From: Thermodesulfobium narugense DSM 14796
GTDB lineage: Bacteria > Thermodesulfobiota > Thermodesulfobiia > Thermodesulfobiales > Thermodesulfobiaceae
Assembly: GCF_000212395.1 (NCBI RefSeq)
Contig: NC_015499.1
Coordinates: forward strand, 1 to 64,000
Length of the DNA: 64,000 bases
Direction of reading: 5' to 3'
The translations under genes were made by a program, and so were the position numbers. Shown here in pieces: positions 55,452 to 63,751 of this stretch. The first letter of the stretch is position 1; each line of letters starts with the position of its first letter. Below the pieces are notes generated by a model. The model searched no databases and had not been told where the DNA came from. It was given only the letters and a program-made list of their open reading frames with translations.

Positions 55452-55508
55452 AGGTTAATTTAAGTGTCTTTTGTTAATAGTTTGTCGAAATTAAAAGGAG
55501 GGTTTTAT

Positions 55509-55985
55509 TTGAAAAAAGGTGTTTTGCTTCTTGCGTGTCTGGTTTTGATGTTGTTTGCATTTCAGACAAAGGCTATGGCAAAGGATAGTGTTATTGCCTA
55601 TATTGATCTTGTAAGAGTTGAGGCTGGGGTAAACGAGCTAAAACCTCTTATTGATCAGAAGAATCAAGTCGAGATCCAGTTTGAACAATTAAGAAATCAA
55701 AAGCAGCAAGAGTTTGCTCAGGCTCAGGCCTCAGGAGAATCTCAAGAGCAGTTAAAAAAATTATACGATCAGATCAATCAAGAGCTTGCTGCTAAAGAAA
55801 AAGAAGTTGAGGCTGCAAGGGCTGCTATAGATGCAAAGTTGCAGACCGTACTCCCCAAGATTAAGAACGCTATTGACGCTGTAGCAAAACAAGTTGGAGC
55901 TTCGATAGTTTTGGATAATGCTATTGTTTGGTGGGGAGGCGTAGATATTACTGATCAGGTAATAGCTAAGGTGAATGGCCAATAA
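55509..55985 (+). CDS. skp: OmpH/Skp-family periplasmic chaperone
   Basis: Carries unfolded outer membrane proteins to BamA. TTG 55509 with AAGGAGGG 6 bases upstream gives 158 residues starting with a clean signal peptide (to TKAMA); the longer frame from GTG 55464 would bury it. Mature part: AYIDLVRVEAGV, then a long coiled-coil hairpin (about 50-120) and the C-terminal IDAVAKQVGASIVLDNAIVWW, as in OmpH. Its stop overlaps lpxD by 11 bases. The bamA-skp-lpxD order is widely conserved. Confidence 0.9.
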   Translation: MKKGVLLLACLVLMLFAFQTKAMAKDSVIAYIDLVRVEAGVNELKPLIDQKNQVEIQFEQLRNQKQQEFAQAQASGESQEQLKKLYDQINQELAAKEKEVEAARAAIDAKLQTVLPKIKNAIDAVAKQVGASIVLDNAIVWWGGVDITDQVIAKVNGQ

Positions 55986-57015
55986 ACTTTTATCTGAGAT
56001 AGCTAGAGAAGTTGGTGGAGTATTAAGGGGTGAAGATTTAGAAGTTACAGACGTAAAACCCCTTAACATAGCATGTGAGAAAGATCTAAGTTTTGTTTTA
56101 GATAAAGCCAATTTTGAGGCATCCCGATTTTCGAAAGCGGGTGCCTTTCTTTGTTATAGAGGCTTTGAATCAAACAGGCCTACTATTGAAGTTGATTCGC
56201 CAAAATTAGCGTTGTCAAAGGTTCTTAATATCTTTTATCCAAGAAGTTTTAGAGATCCTCTAATTCACAGAACTTCTGTAATATCAGAAAGAGCTAAGAT
56301 TTCTGATAAGGCATATGTTGGACCATATTGTGTTGTAGAGGATGGAGCTGTTATAGAGGATAGGGTTGAGCTTGTTGCGTTTGTTTATGTTGGCAAAAAT
56401 ACATATATTGGCAAAGGTACAAGGATATTTCCATTCGCATGCATCAGGGAGATGTGTAGAGTTGGTGAAAATTGTGTAATCCAGGCGGGCGCAACTATAG
56501 GAAACGACGGTTTTGGTTACGCTACTGATTCTTGTGGTCATCATACATGGATTCCTCAAATAGGCGGCGTTTCAATAGGAAATGAAGTAGATATAGGTTC
56601 AAACACTACTATAGACAGGGGTTCATTTGTTGATACTGTTATAAAGGACAATGTAAAAGTTGACAATCTAGTTCAAATTGCACATAACTGTATTCTTGAA
56701 AAAAGCGTAATTCTTGTTTCTATGGTTGGTCTTTCTGGGTCCGTTCACGTTAAAGAAAACGCTGTTCTCGCTGGTAAGGTAGGGGTAAAAGATCATCTGA
56801 CAATTGGAAAAGGCGCTACAGTTCTCGCAAAATCAGGCCTTATGAAAGACGTCCCTGATGGGTCAACTGTTATGGGATATCCTGCAAGACCTTATATAGA
56901 TTTTTTTAAAGAGAGGATATTAATAGAAAGACTTCCTGAAATTGAAAAAAGAATTAAGAAACTGGAAGAACAAATTGAGATCTTAAGGTCCCATAATAAG
57001 TCAGAAGAAGTATAA
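55975..57015 (+). CDS. lpxD: UDP-3-O-acylglucosamine N-acyltransferase LpxD
   Basis: Third committed step of lipid A synthesis: adds a 3-hydroxyacyl chain to the sugar nitrogen. N-terminal uridine-binding domain (about 1-100), a left-handed beta-helix of hexapeptide repeats (about 105-295) with the catalytic His in LVQIAHNCILEKS, and a C-terminal helix. The 346 residues are normal. AAGGTGA precedes ATG 55975, which lies inside skp. A secreted protein gene follows 46 bases later. Confidence 0.96.
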   Translation: MANKLLSEIAREVGGVLRGEDLEVTDVKPLNIACEKDLSFVLDKANFEASRFSKAGAFLCYRGFESNRPTIEVDSPKLALSKVLNIFYPRSFRDPLIHRTSVISERAKISDKAYVGPYCVVEDGAVIEDRVELVAFVYVGKNTYIGKGTRIFPFACIREMCRVGENCVIQAGATIGNDGFGYATDSCGHHTWIPQIGGVSIGNEVDIGSNTTIDRGSFVDTVIKDNVKVDNLVQIAHNCILEKSVILVSMVGLSGSVHVKENAVLAGKVGVKDHLTIGKGATVLAKSGLMKDVPDGSTVMGYPARPYIDFFKERILIERLPEIEKRIKKLEEQIEILRSHNKSEEV

Positions 57016-57061
57016 TTAATTTATGTAAATGTATAAAATATTTTGTGTTTTAGGAGGAAAG

Positions 57062-57526
57062 GTGAAGGAATTAACAAATTTAAAGTATTTGCTTATTATC
57101 ACAGCTTTAATTTTGTTGTCTGTAATTTCTTTTTCTACAGATGCCTTTTCGTCTAATCTTGTGGAAGAATATCCAAATGCCTCAATTGATTGGGGTAAAA
57201 ATCAAATAACTGCTATAGGTTTTGGCGTTGGAGGATTTAACAGTGCCGATCCGTTTAAAAGCTCATATGAAGCGGCAATGAAAAACGCAAAAGAAAGAAT
57301 GATCTCTGTAATAATGATGCTAAAAGACTCCAGAGGAGTAAGTTTAAAGCAATTTCTTTCTAATCCCGAAAATATGAACAAACTAAAGGCTTGGATTGAA
57401 ACGCTTGACACTAAGGTTCTAAAATATTCGGACAATAGCGTTAAGGTAATATTAACTGGAACTTTGAAAGATGAACCGAATTCTTTAGAAAAAGCACTTG
57501 GGGTTGAACTACAATCTCCAAATTAA
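57062..57526 (+). CDS. Small secreted protein, LPP20/FlgT-N-like
   Basis: A 154-residue protein from GTG 57062, with AGGAGG 4-5 bases upstream; the longer frame from ATG 57029 lacks a ribosome site. It has a signal peptide (about 1-30, ending STDAFS) without a lipobox Cys. The mature domain (ASIDWGKNQITAIGFGVGG, SSYEAAMKNAKERMISVIM, VKVILTGTLKDE) resembles the LPP20 fold, in which a helix with A-x-x-x-A-x-x-A packs on a sheet. The role is unknown. It sits between lpxD and lpxC, and its last codons overlap the upstream coding part of lpxC. Confidence 0.6.
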   Translation: MKELTNLKYLLIITALILLSVISFSTDAFSSNLVEEYPNASIDWGKNQITAIGFGVGGFNSADPFKSSYEAAMKNAKERMISVIMMLKDSRGVSLKQFLSNPENMNKLKAWIETLDTKVLKYSDNSVKVILTGTLKDEPNSLEKALGVELQSPN

Positions 57527-58308
57527 ATAAAGCAACTTTTGAGGGTATAGGAATTCATACTGGAAAATTTTGTAAGGTTATGGTTTACCCATCAGATGGG
57601 GGTCTTTGGATAAAAAAAGGCGATATGTTTTTTTCGAATTTCCATGATATGCTAGTGCCTTCTGAAAATGCAACCCTTCTAGAAAATGACTATCTAAGAC
57701 TCTCAACTGTAGAACACCTTTTGTGTGCGCTTGCAATGTTAAGCGTCAATGATGCAGTAATTGAGATTGTGGAGGGAGAAGAAGTCCCCATTTTAGACGG
57801 AAGCGCTATAAAATTTTATAAAGTACTATCTGATGTTTTTTCGAAAAAGCATAAGAAAAATATCCTAAAATCAATTAAAAAGCCAATATTTTATATGGAA
57901 GACGAATCTTTTGTTTATTTGTTTCCGCACAAAAGGTTTGAGATTAGAGTTTATCTGGATTATACCTCTAAAGGTCTTGGCCTTCTTAGTGAAGAATTTA
58001 TTTTAGGAAGAGATAAGAGAGAATCTATTCTAAACGCAAGAACTTTTGGGTTTCTCTCGGATTATGAATTGTTGAAATCAAAAGGGAAAGCGCTTGGGGC
58101 AAACTTTGAAAATGTGCTTGTATTTGACAATAAAGGAAAACCATTAAAGAAAATAAGAAGTTTGAAGGAAGCGCAAAGACACAAAATACTTGATTTTATT
58201 GGAGATCTTTATCTTAACGGATTTTTGCCGCGTGCACAGATAGTGGCCGTTAAACCTGGCCATAAAATAAACGCAAAAGTAAGCAAGATGATAAATTTAT
58301 TTGTATAA
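57514..58308 (+). CDS. lpxC: UDP-3-O-acyl-N-acetylglucosamine deacetylase LpxC (start codon unusual)
   Basis: Zinc deacetylase, the first committed step of lipid A synthesis. Zinc ligands and catalytic motifs are present: STVEHLLCAL, VPILDGSA, QRHKILDFIGDLYL and PGHKINAK. The first canonical start in frame is ATG 57580, but the frame is open back to 57508 and encodes the conserved LpxC N-terminus KATFEGIGIHTGKFCKV upstream of it. No ATG, GTG or TTG occurs in that part; ATC at 57514, with GGGG 10 bases before it, is the best candidate and is used here. The total of about 264 residues is short for LpxC. A frameshift from the upstream gene or a sequencing error is also possible. Confidence 0.85.
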   Translation: MSKLNKATFEGIGIHTGKFCKVMVYPSDGGLWIKKGDMFFSNFHDMLVPSENATLLENDYLRLSTVEHLLCALAMLSVNDAVIEIVEGEEVPILDGSAIKFYKVLSDVFSKKHKKNILKSIKKPIFYMEDESFVYLFPHKRFEIRVYLDYTSKGLGLLSEEFILGRDKRESILNARTFGFLSDYELLKSKGKALGANFENVLVFDNKGKPLKKIRSLKEAQRHKILDFIGDLYLNGFLPRAQIVAVKPGHKINAKVSKMINLFV

Positions 58309-58344
58309 AATAAATTAACCGGATGTAATGAAGGAGGTATTTTT

Positions 58345-58770
58345 TTGTACGATATAAATGACATTATGAGGGTTTTGCCACACAGATATCCAATGCTCTT
58401 GGTTGAAAAAATTCTTGAATTAGAACCAAACGTTAGAGCAGTTGGATTAAAAAACGTTTCGAATAACGATCCATACTTAATAGGACATTTCCCAAATGAT
58501 CCTATTTTTCCAGGAGTTCTTATGGTTGAAGCAATGGCTCAGGTTGCAGGCTTTTTGTCCCTTGTATCCTTGAAAAAGGAAGGAACAATTGCGTTTTTTA
58601 GTTCTGTCGAGAGGGCAAAATTCAGAAAGGTAGTAAGGCCAGGCGATACGCTTATTATGGAAGCAAAGGTAACGAAGGTAAAGTTGCCATTTTGTAAGAT
58701 GAGTTGCACAGCTAAAGTTGACGATAAATTAGTTTGCGAAGCAGATCTTATGTTTTATCTTCCAAAATAA
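58345..58770 (+). CDS. fabZ: 3-hydroxyacyl-ACP dehydratase FabZ
   Basis: Dehydrates 3-hydroxyacyl-ACP in fatty acid synthesis and so competes with LpxA for the same substrate. The hot-dog-fold motifs are MRVLPHRYPMLLVEKI with the active His, and GHFPNDPIFPGVLMVEAMAQ with the active Glu. The 141 residues are normal. TTG 58345 has AAGGAGGT 6 bases upstream. It lies between lpxC and lpxA, a common arrangement that ties membrane and lipid A synthesis together. Confidence 0.96.
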   Translation: MYDINDIMRVLPHRYPMLLVEKILELEPNVRAVGLKNVSNNDPYLIGHFPNDPIFPGVLMVEAMAQVAGFLSLVSLKKEGTIAFFSSVERAKFRKVVRPGDTLIMEAKVTKVKLPFCKMSCTAKVDDKLVCEADLMFYLPK

Positions 58771-58771
58771 T

Positions 58772-59557
58772 ATGATTAAAGTCCATCCTACTTCAATAGT
58801 ATCACCTAAAGCTATAGTAGGCGAAGGCGTTGAGATTGGCCCCTTTTGTGTTGTTGATGATGACGTTGTAATCGGAGAAAACACTCGTTTAGCTAATAAC
58901 GTCTTGCTTAAAAATGGTACTAGAATTGGTAAAAACTGCTATATATCTACTGGATCTTGCCTAGGGCAAGATCCACAGGACTTTCACTTTAAAGGGGAAA
59001 AAAGTTTTGTAAGGATTGCAGATAACGTTACCATAAGAGAATATGTAGTTATACACAAGGCAACGGGCGAAGGAGAAGAGACGTACGTTGGCGAAAACTC
59101 TTATTTAATGTGTTTTACCCACCTTGGTCATAATGCAAAGGTTTATGAGAATTGCACGTTAGCTGCGTATGTGGTTTTGGGAGGTCATGTAGTTGTGGAA
59201 AGGGAGGCATTTTTAGGTGGCGCTTCGGCTTTTCATCAGTTTGTAAGGGTTGGGAGGATGTGTATGGTAGGAGGGCTTGCAAAGGTTGTGCAAGATATTC
59301 CTCCATTTGTGATGTATGACGGGAATCCTGCAAGACCAAAGGGATTAAACCTGGTAGCTTTAAGAAGAAATAATTTTTCTCAAGAAAAAATAAGCGCAAT
59401 AAAAAAGATATATAAGATTATAGTTGAAGAAGTTCATTCAAAGGAAGAGTTGATAGACATTTTGAAGCGAGACTTTTCAAAATATGAGGAACATAAAGAT
59501 TTTGTTGATTTTATTATGAAAAGTAAAAGGGGTTTTAGGCGTGTTCAAGATAAATGA
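58772..59557 (+). CDS. lpxA: UDP-N-acetylglucosamine O-acyltransferase LpxA
   Basis: First step of lipid A synthesis: transfers a 3-hydroxyacyl chain from ACP to UDP-GlcNAc. Hexapeptide left-handed beta-helix (about 1-185) with the catalytic His in THLGHNAKV and the family loop GQDPQDFHFKGE, then C-terminal helices with ALRRNNFS. The 261 residues are normal. It starts one base after the fabZ stop without a strong Shine-Dalgarno. Its end overlaps kdsA by 17 bases. lpxB is not in the window. Confidence 0.96.
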   Translation: MIKVHPTSIVSPKAIVGEGVEIGPFCVVDDDVVIGENTRLANNVLLKNGTRIGKNCYISTGSCLGQDPQDFHFKGEKSFVRIADNVTIREYVVIHKATGEGEETYVGENSYLMCFTHLGHNAKVYENCTLAAYVVLGGHVVVEREAFLGGASAFHQFVRVGRMCMVGGLAKVVQDIPPFVMYDGNPARPKGLNLVALRRNNFSQEKISAIKKIYKIIVEEVHSKEELIDILKRDFSKYEEHKDFVDFIMKSKRGFRRVQDK

Positions 59558-60359
59558 CGTGGAAATTGGAGGTAAAGATTTATTTTTTATATTGGGTCCG
59601 TGTGTTATTGAAAGCGAAGAACACGTAATAAAAATGGCAAACATTATTAAAGAAATTTCAAAATCACTTAATATACAGGTAATATTTAAGAGCTCTTATG
59701 ATAAGGCAAATAGAACATCTTTATCTTCTTATAGAGGTCCTGGAATTAAAGAGGGATTAAGAATTCTAGAGAGAGTAAAAAAAGAAGTAGGTTTGCCGAT
59801 AACTACCGACGTGCACAGCGTAGAAGAAGTGACTCTTGCCTCAAAAGTTATCGATTTAATTCAATTGCCTGCTTTTTTATGCAGGCAAACAGATCTTCTC
59901 GTATCTGCTGGCAAGGCAAAAAGGCCTGTAAATATTAAAAAGGGGCAATTTGTTGCGCCTCACTCTATTGGTCCCATGATTGAAAAGGTAAAATCTACTG
60001 GTGAAGAAAGAGTTTGTATCACAGAAAGAGGATACACCTTTGGATATAATAATCTAGTTGTAGATATGAGGTCAATTCAAATAATGAAGTCATTTAATAT
60101 ACCAGTTATATTTGATGCAACTCATAGCGTTCAATTGCCTGGCGGTTTAGGGGATTCTTCTGGAGGAGAAAAACAATTTGTTCCTACTCTTGCTCGGTCT
60201 GCTGTAGCTGCTGGTGCTGATGGTGTGTTTATGGAATGTCATGACTGCCCTGAATGTGCTCTTTGTGACGGGCCAAATTCAATGCCAGTTAATGAGGTTG
60301 AAGACTTATTGAAGAGTCTTATTGCTATTAAAAGTGCTATAAATTCTTATATAAGATAG
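59541..60359 (+). CDS. kdsA: 3-deoxy-D-manno-octulosonate 8-phosphate synthase KdsA
   Basis: Condenses phosphoenolpyruvate and arabinose 5-phosphate to KDO 8-phosphate for the inner core of lipopolysaccharide. Seen: ILGPCVIES, FKSSYDKANRTS, TDVHSVEE and the C-terminal VFMECHDCPECALCDGPNS, shortened in family terms. The Cys in GPCVIES marks the metal-dependent class II, as in Aquifex. The 272 residues are normal. GTG 59541 overlaps lpxA. kdsD and kdsC follow, giving the full KDO 8-P route from ribulose 5-phosphate. Confidence 0.96.
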   Translation: MFKINDVEIGGKDLFFILGPCVIESEEHVIKMANIIKEISKSLNIQVIFKSSYDKANRTSLSSYRGPGIKEGLRILERVKKEVGLPITTDVHSVEEVTLASKVIDLIQLPAFLCRQTDLLVSAGKAKRPVNIKKGQFVAPHSIGPMIEKVKSTGEERVCITERGYTFGYNNLVVDMRSIQIMKSFNIPVIFDATHSVQLPGGLGDSSGGEKQFVPTLARSAVAAGADGVFMECHDCPECALCDGPNSMPVNEVEDLLKSLIAIKSAINSYIR

Positions 60360-60389
60360 TTTGACCCTTTAAATCTTTTGGAGGCACTT

Positions 60390-61361
60390 ATGAACAAAGA
60401 AGATATTTTATCCCTTGCTAAAGAAGTTTGTTTTATTGAGAGAGAAAGCGTAGAGCAATTGTGTAATAAGATTGATAAACCCTTTTTAGATGCTATTGAC
60501 CTTATTCTTGGTTGTGAGGGAAGAGTAATAATTACAGGAATGGGCAAATCTGGGCTCATTGGAAGAAAAATTGCAGCGACTCTCTCAAGCACAGGTACTC
60601 CATCATTATTTTTGCACCCTGCTGAGGGCATTCACGGTGATCTGGGCATGGTTACAGGTAAAGACCTTGTAATTGCAATATCTTATAGCGGGGAGAATAC
60701 AGAACTTATTACCATATTGCCCGTTTTAAAAAGGATCGGAGTTAAAGTAATTGCTATGACAGGAAATCTATCCTCGACTTTGTCTACATTTGCAGATATT
60801 GTTCTTGATATAGGCGTAAAGAAGGAAGCATGTCCTTATAATATTGTTCCCACTTCTTCTACCACGGTAACCCTTGTTTTAGGTGATGCTATTGCAATTT
60901 GTCTTTTGAAATTAAGGAATTTCAGACCTCAAGATTTTGCACTATTTCATCCTGGAGGAGCGCTTGGTAGGAGCTTGATAACCAGGGTGTGTGACCTGAT
61001 GCACAAGGGCGAAGAAAATCCTGTAGTTTCTCTTGAAACTATTGTTAGAGAAGCTCTTTTTGAGATTAGTAAAAAAGGTCTTGGGGCAGTTTCTGTGGTA
61101 GATAAAAACGGTATATTAAAGGGTATTATAACCGATGGTGACATTAGAAGGAAGATAGAAATTGACGATATGTTTTTGAAAAGACGAGCAGAAGAAGTAA
61201 TGACAAAAAATCCAATTTATATTTACGAAAATCGCTTAGCTACTGAGGCACTAAAGATTTTACAGGATAGAAAAATAAATCTGTTGCCAGTAGTTGACGA
61301 GAAACTAAAAGTAGTGGGAATGATTCATTTGCACGATATATTAAAAGCTGGAATAGTGTAG
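60390..61361 (+). CDS. kdsD: D-arabinose 5-phosphate isomerase KdsD
   Basis: Converts ribulose 5-phosphate to arabinose 5-phosphate, the KdsA substrate. The SIS domain (about 30-190) has GMGKSGLIGRKIAATLSSTGTP, shortened here in places, and AISYSGENTELI; two CBS domains follow (about 205-320). GGAGG at 60380-60384 directs ATG 60390. The 323 residues are normal. kdsC comes 66 bases later. A paralogue such as GutQ is possible from sequence alone, but the neighbourhood supports KdsD. Confidence 0.94.
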   Translation: MNKEDILSLAKEVCFIERESVEQLCNKIDKPFLDAIDLILGCEGRVIITGMGKSGLIGRKIAATLSSTGTPSLFLHPAEGIHGDLGMVTGKDLVIAISYSGENTELITILPVLKRIGVKVIAMTGNLSSTLSTFADIVLDIGVKKEACPYNIVPTSSTTVTLVLGDAIAICLLKLRNFRPQDFALFHPGGALGRSLITRVCDLMHKGEENPVVSLETIVREALFEISKKGLGAVSVVDKNGILKGIITDGDIRRKIEIDDMFLKRRAEEVMTKNPIYIYENRLATEALKILQDRKINLLPVVDEKLKVVGMIHLHDILKAGIV

Positions 61362-61427
61362 TTATTTATACTTTTGATAAAATTATTAATTAATTGATAT
61401 TTAAATAAATAAAAAGGAGCTATACGA

Positions 61428-61952
61428 GTGAACCTGGACGATAGGATCAGGAATATAAAACTAATTGGCTTTGACGTAGACGGCGTTCTAACTGATGGTA
61501 GCATATTGCTGACGCCGGATGACGAAATAAAGATTTTTAACGTCAAAGATGGTCTTGGCATAACAATGGCAAGAAAATTAGGATTCATAATTATCTTTAT
61601 TAGTGGTAGAAAATCTTTGTCTCTTGAAAAGAGGGTAAGAGAGTTAAAGGTAGATTATCTGATAATGGGTTGTGAAGACAAGATATTAGAATTTGATAAG
61701 ATTTTAAGAGAACTTAATATGAGTTATGAGAACCTTGCATATATGGGCGATGACTATAACGATCTTCCTGTGTTAGAAATTTGCGGTGTTAGCGCGTGTC
61801 CAGGCGATGCACTTGAAGCCGTAAAAGAGCGAGTGGACATGGTTATTGAAGATTTTGGCGGCAAAGGTGCAGCCAGGTCCTTTATAGAGAAAATACTTAG
61901 AGTTCAAAATAAGTTAGATCAAGGAATCAAACTTTATTTTAAAGATTATTAA
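61428..61952 (+). CDS. kdsC: KDO 8-phosphate phosphatase KdsC
   Basis: HAD-superfamily phosphatase that releases free KDO. Seen: the nucleophile motif FDVDGVLTDG near 14-23, ISGRKS, and YMGDDYNDLPVLE. The 174 residues without a cap domain fit KdsC. GTG 61428 has AAGGAG upstream. It lies 2 bases before lptC, as in many Gram-negative genomes. KdsB and WaaA, needed to activate and transfer KDO, are not in the window. Confidence 0.94.
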   Translation: MNLDDRIRNIKLIGFDVDGVLTDGSILLTPDDEIKIFNVKDGLGITMARKLGFIIIFISGRKSLSLEKRVRELKVDYLIMGCEDKILEFDKILRELNMSYENLAYMGDDYNDLPVLEICGVSACPGDALEAVKERVDMVIEDFGGKGAARSFIEKILRVQNKLDQGIKLYFKDY

Positions 61953-61954
61953 AA

Positions 61955-62452
61955 GTGTATAAAAAACTTTTGTTAATAACAATGTTAACGTTTGCAGTTT
62001 TTGCCTCTTTAGCCCTATTTACTAATTTTTTAATCTTACACAGGGGTAGCATTCTAACAAAAAACAGTATCGAAAATTCAATGAATAGTTTCCAAGATAT
62101 CCAATTGCCTTTTAAAATAACGGCCAAAAACGTTTATGACACCCCAAATGAGATTGTTGGCGAAGATTTTGAAATGACCTATAACAAGAAAGGGTCATAT
62201 TTTATTACTGGAGAAAAGGCTGTTTATGATAAAAGAACAAAAATAATTAATATCTTATCGGGAACTATTTCTTTTAACGGCTATAAGATGTACTTTAGAT
62301 CAGGAAATTTTGATACGAATAACGATACGCTAAATTGTGTGGATTTTAGTCTAAAGGGCAAGGATGAACAAATGAGTTCAAAAAGTGCAAGTATTGATTT
62401 TGCAAACAAAAAACTAGTTGCACAGGATGCGGTAATTAGAAGCCTAAAATAA
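61955..62452 (+). CDS. lptC: Lipopolysaccharide export protein LptC
   Basis: Bitopic protein that passes lipopolysaccharide from LptBFG to LptA across the periplasm. It has one N-terminal membrane helix (about 4-26) and a periplasmic beta-jellyroll with ITAKNVYDTP, FITGEKAVYDKRTKIINILSG and the C-terminal LVAQDAVIRS. The 165 residues are normal; overall similarity to the family is weak, so the call rests partly on its position after kdsC. lptA and lptB, the usual next genes, are missing; a convergent gene follows instead. Confidence 0.82.
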   Translation: MYKKLLLITMLTFAVFASLALFTNFLILHRGSILTKNSIENSMNSFQDIQLPFKITAKNVYDTPNEIVGEDFEMTYNKKGSYFITGEKAVYDKRTKIINILSGTISFNGYKMYFRSGNFDTNNDTLNCVDFSLKGKDEQMSSKSASIDFANKKLVAQDAVIRSLK

Positions 62453-62470
62453 TTTTAAATCTAAAAATCT

Positions 62471-63652
62471 CTAATCTTTGTATAGAAATTCAAAAGTTTC
62501 AGGGTACTCATTGTTTATTCCTAAAGAAAGCGTAAACTGGTGAATGTCTATAAAACCCAGCTTGAACGATGCAGCACAACCTTTAAGGTATATGTCCCAC
62601 ATCCTTAGAAAGGTCCTACCAAACTTTTTTTCTATTTCATCTTTGTGAGCATCGTAATTTTTTGACCAATATTCAAGAGTCCTTGCGTAATGTCTTCTCA
62701 AGCTCTCTACGTGCAGAATTCTAAAGTCATAATCGGGCAAGATGTTTACAATCTCTCTGACTGTTGGTATGTAGCCGCCTGGGAATATGTGCTTGTTCAT
62801 CCATGAATGCTGGCCGCCTTCTTCTAATCCTGTAATAGTGTGGAGCATAAAAATTCCTGATCTTTTTAACACGCTTGAAGTCTTTTTCATAAATTCTGGT
62901 ATTCTCTTTTGCCCCACATGTTCAAACATTCCTATGCTTACAATCTTGTCAAATGAGTCTTTTCTGGGATTTAACTCCTCATAGCTTTCTAGTCTTACTT
63001 CTACATTCTCAGAAAGGTCTCTTAGCTTTATTTGTTCCTTTATATGATAAAATTGTTCTTGACTTAAAGTTATGCCAGTAGCATAAACGTTGTATTTTGT
63101 TGCTGCTTCAAAAAGGAGTTCGCCCCACCCGCAGCCTATATCTAGGAGTTTTTCGCCCTTTTGCAGGTTTAGTTTTTTAAGCGAATGAGATATCTTATTT
63201 CTTTGTGCTTGTTCTAAAGAATCTGTAGGAGTTTTAAAATATGCACATGAGTAACACATGGACGGATCAAGCCACAGGGAAAAGAAGTCATTTCCAAGAT
63301 CGTAGTGGCTTTGAATATTTTTCATATCTCTCTCTTTTGATTTGCCCATTCCTAAGGTTGCGCCAAGTGTGGTCATAAATGTATTTTTTTTCTGGGGTCT
63401 GAGTATATTTTTATTTGTTTCCATTAGTTCCATTAGGTCCTCAATAGTTCCTTCTATATCAAAATACTCTTCGATATATAAATCGCCAAGTGCCAAAAGT
63501 GGGTCGTCTAAAGAAACTAGAGGGGGCTCTTTTAAGAATCTTATAGTTATTTTAGGGTTATTGTTATATATCCTTTCTTCATTGTCCCAATATACAACCC
63601 TTATTCCCCCCTGTAATTTTTTTAAAAAAACATCTAAGAGCTCCTTTTTCAT
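62471..63652 (-). CDS. cfa: Cyclopropane-fatty-acyl-phospholipid synthase
   Basis: Methylates the double bond of membrane lipid acyl chains with S-adenosylmethionine to make cyclopropane rings. Seen: YDLGNDFFSLWLDPSMCYSCAYF, shortened here in places, the SAM site LLDIGCGWGEL, GMFEHVG and the C-terminal RMWDIYLKGCAASF. The 393 residues are normal for Cfa/Mmas-type enzymes. A GGAGG-like site precedes the ATG on the minus strand. It stands alone, tail to tail with lptC 18 bases away. Confidence 0.94.
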   Translation of the reverse strand: MKKELLDVFLKKLQGGIRVVYWDNEERIYNNNPKITIRFLKEPPLVSLDDPLLALGDLYIEEYFDIEGTIEDLMELMETNKNILRPQKKNTFMTTLGATLGMGKSKERDMKNIQSHYDLGNDFFSLWLDPSMCYSCAYFKTPTDSLEQAQRNKISHSLKKLNLQKGEKLLDIGCGWGELLFEAATKYNVYATGITLSQEQFYHIKEQIKLRDLSENVEVRLESYEELNPRKDSFDKIVSIGMFEHVGQKRIPEFMKKTSSVLKRSGIFMLHTITGLEEGGQHSWMNKHIFPGGYIPTVREIVNILPDYDFRILHVESLRRHYARTLEYWSKNYDAHKDEIEKKFGRTFLRMWDIYLKGCAASFKLGFIDIHQFTLSLGINNEYPETFEFLYKD

Positions 63653-63751
63653 AGGTGGCCTCCTAAAATGTGAGCTGAATTCCTTAATATTATTATACCT
63701 CTTTTTTTATTATAATATTAACAAAATATAATAATTAATAAAGGAGCTAAC

